Under the pieces are notes generated by a model. That model was not told the origin of the DNA. It saw nothing but the letters and a program-made list of their open reading frames with translations, and searched no databases. From positions 1-6,858 of the forward strand of contig CAZTHC010000058.1 of assembly GCA_964613425.1 (NCBI GenBank): a stretch of 6,858 nt of DNA, given 5' to 3'. Of this stretch, positions 6,110 through 6,858 are shown in pieces; the first letter of the stretch is position 1; each line of letters starts with the position of its first letter. This stretch comes from CAZTHC01 sp964613425. GTDB lineage: Bacteria; Bacillota; Clostridia; TANB77; CAG-508. The position numbers and the translations under genes were made by a program.

Positions 6110-6858
6110 CTAATTGTCTTCCTCTTCTTTTTCAGATATTTTTTCTATACTTACAACTTTGCCTTCATGTGTTCTCATTAATGTTACTCCTTGTGTAGAT
6201 CTTCCTAAAATGCTAATTTCTGATACATTTATTCTTATAACAGTTCCTGTATCTGTAATTAACATTACATCATCATCTTGCTCTACAATTCTTATTCCTA
6301 CTATTTTTCCTGTTTTTGGAGTAACCTTATATGTTATTACGCCTTTTCCACCTCTTGTTTGAACTCTATATTCATCTAATTCTGTTCTTTTTCCAAAACC
6401 ATTTTCTGTTATGGCTAATAATGTAGATTTGCTTCCACCTATTACTGATTCCATTCCTATTACAAAATCTTCATCATCTAATCTTATCCCTATAACACCT
6501 TGTGAGACTCTTCCAACTGGTCGTACATCTTTTTCATCAAAAGTAATTGCAATTCCGCCATTTGTTACTAATACAACATTATCTTCTCCATCTGTAAGTC
6601 TTACGCCTATTAATTCATCGTTATCTTTTAAATTAATAGCTTTTAATCCTGTCTTTCTTGCTGAGTTGTACTCCGTTAAAGCTGTCTTTTTAATTAGTCC
6701 ATCTTTTGTTGCAAAAAGTAAATATTTTCCATCAGCAAAATTTTGTATTGGTATTATTGCAGAAATTTTTTCTCCTGGATCTAAACTTAATAAATTAACT
6801 ATTGCTGTTCCTTTTGCTGTTCTTCAAGCTTCTGGAACTTCATATCCTCTCAATCTAT
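6110..6858 (-). CDS. gyrA: DNA gyrase subunit A, C-terminal pinwheel region, partial and carrying an in-frame TGA
   Basis: GyrA is the cleavage-rejoining subunit of gyrase, and its C-terminal beta-pinwheel wraps DNA for negative supercoiling. The window holds only roughly the last 248 codons; the catalytic domain with the active Tyr and the first blade with the GyrA box lie beyond the right edge. Diagnostic pieces in order are RGYEVPEA, then RTAKGTAIVNLLSLDPGEKI, VGRVSQGVIGIRL, ENGFGKRTELDEYRVQ, TRGGKG and LGRSTQGVTLMR, ending in an acidic tail (EKEEEDN). These match the repeated blades of GyrA rather than the shorter ParC C-terminus. A TGA (6826-6824) stands where the family has Ser in PEASRTAKG; the frame is open and correct on both sides. 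The first Met after that TGA is at 6454, inside a conserved blade, so a 114-residue product from there is not a real gene. The stop is TAG. Confidence 0.9.
6824..6826 (-). other. In-frame TGA in place of conserved Ser in gyrA
   Basis: The minus strand reads GAA GCT TGA AGA ACA GCA AAA GGA, expected E-A-S-R-T-A-K-G. One change at 6825 (G instead of C on the minus strand) turns TCA into TGA. It lies 33 bases from the window's right end. A base-call or assembly error is the simplest explanation. Confidence 0.85.

Noticed and set aside
6114..6362. Plus-strand open frame of 82 codons
   Set aside because: Exactly opposite gyrA; no ribosome binding site or family likeness.
6110..6454. Stand-alone 114-residue minus-strand gene
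   Set aside because: Its Met lies inside a conserved GyrA blade and gyrase sequence continues upstream in the same frame; it appears separate only because of the TGA at 6824-6826.
6824..6826. Genetic code change or selenocysteine at the gyrA TGA
   Set aside because: Ser is expected at that position, no known bacterial code reads TGA as Ser, Trp is coded by TGG throughout, and no Sec-type element or Cys context is present.
1..6858. Mobile elements, CRISPR array, tRNA or rRNA, toxin-antitoxin or phage defence genes
   Set aside because: I read both strands for terminal repeats, regularly spaced repeats, cloverleaf-like sequence and relevant protein motifs and saw none.

Overview
The window is very AT-rich, with AAA/TTA/ATA-dominated codons, strong AGGAG-type ribosome binding sites and Bacillota-specific proteins (a DnaD-domain protein, a DnaC-type helicase loader, MurT/GatD-like proteins). 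This points to a low-GC Bacillota, most likely a member of the Clostridia; nothing here fixes the genus. The run of 10 Ns and one apparent base error near the right end suggest a draft or metagenome-derived scaffold.

Plus strand, 1-2841: a DnaD-domain replication-initiation protein (probably cut at its N-terminus by the window edge), a DnaC-type AAA+ helicase loader interrupted by an assembly gap, and a sugar-transfer-type ATP-grasp protein. The genes are spaced 15 and 19 bases apart, so they look like one transcription unit. The helicase loader ends at 1820 in a different frame from the one a naive translation gives after the Ns. Its real start is probably a TTG at 835.

Minus strand, 5944-2869 (transcribed right to left): a MurT-like Mur ligase, a GatD-like amidotransferase and a second ATP-grasp protein of the same family as the plus-strand one. 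They are closely spaced and each has its own Shine-Dalgarno. The two ATP-grasp genes meet tail to tail over a long perfect hairpin that can end transcription from both sides. The striking point is that the GatD-like protein seems to lack both glutaminase residues (Cys and His), and the MurT-like partner lacks the acidic motif that normally completes the glutaminase site. The pair therefore looks like a divergent branch, and joined to ATP-grasp ligases it may modify a cell-envelope or peptide substrate in a way that differs from standard lipid II amidation.

Minus strand, 6858-6110: the C-terminal beta-pinwheel part of DNA gyrase subunit A, running off the right edge. It carries one in-frame TGA where the family has a conserved Ser, most simply a C/G base error. 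The 153-base spacer between gyrA and murT holds an 11-bp dyad, an extended -10 promoter overlapping one arm of that dyad, and a roughly 95-base leader with a second hairpin. No tRNA, rRNA, CRISPR array, transposase or prophage gene is visible.
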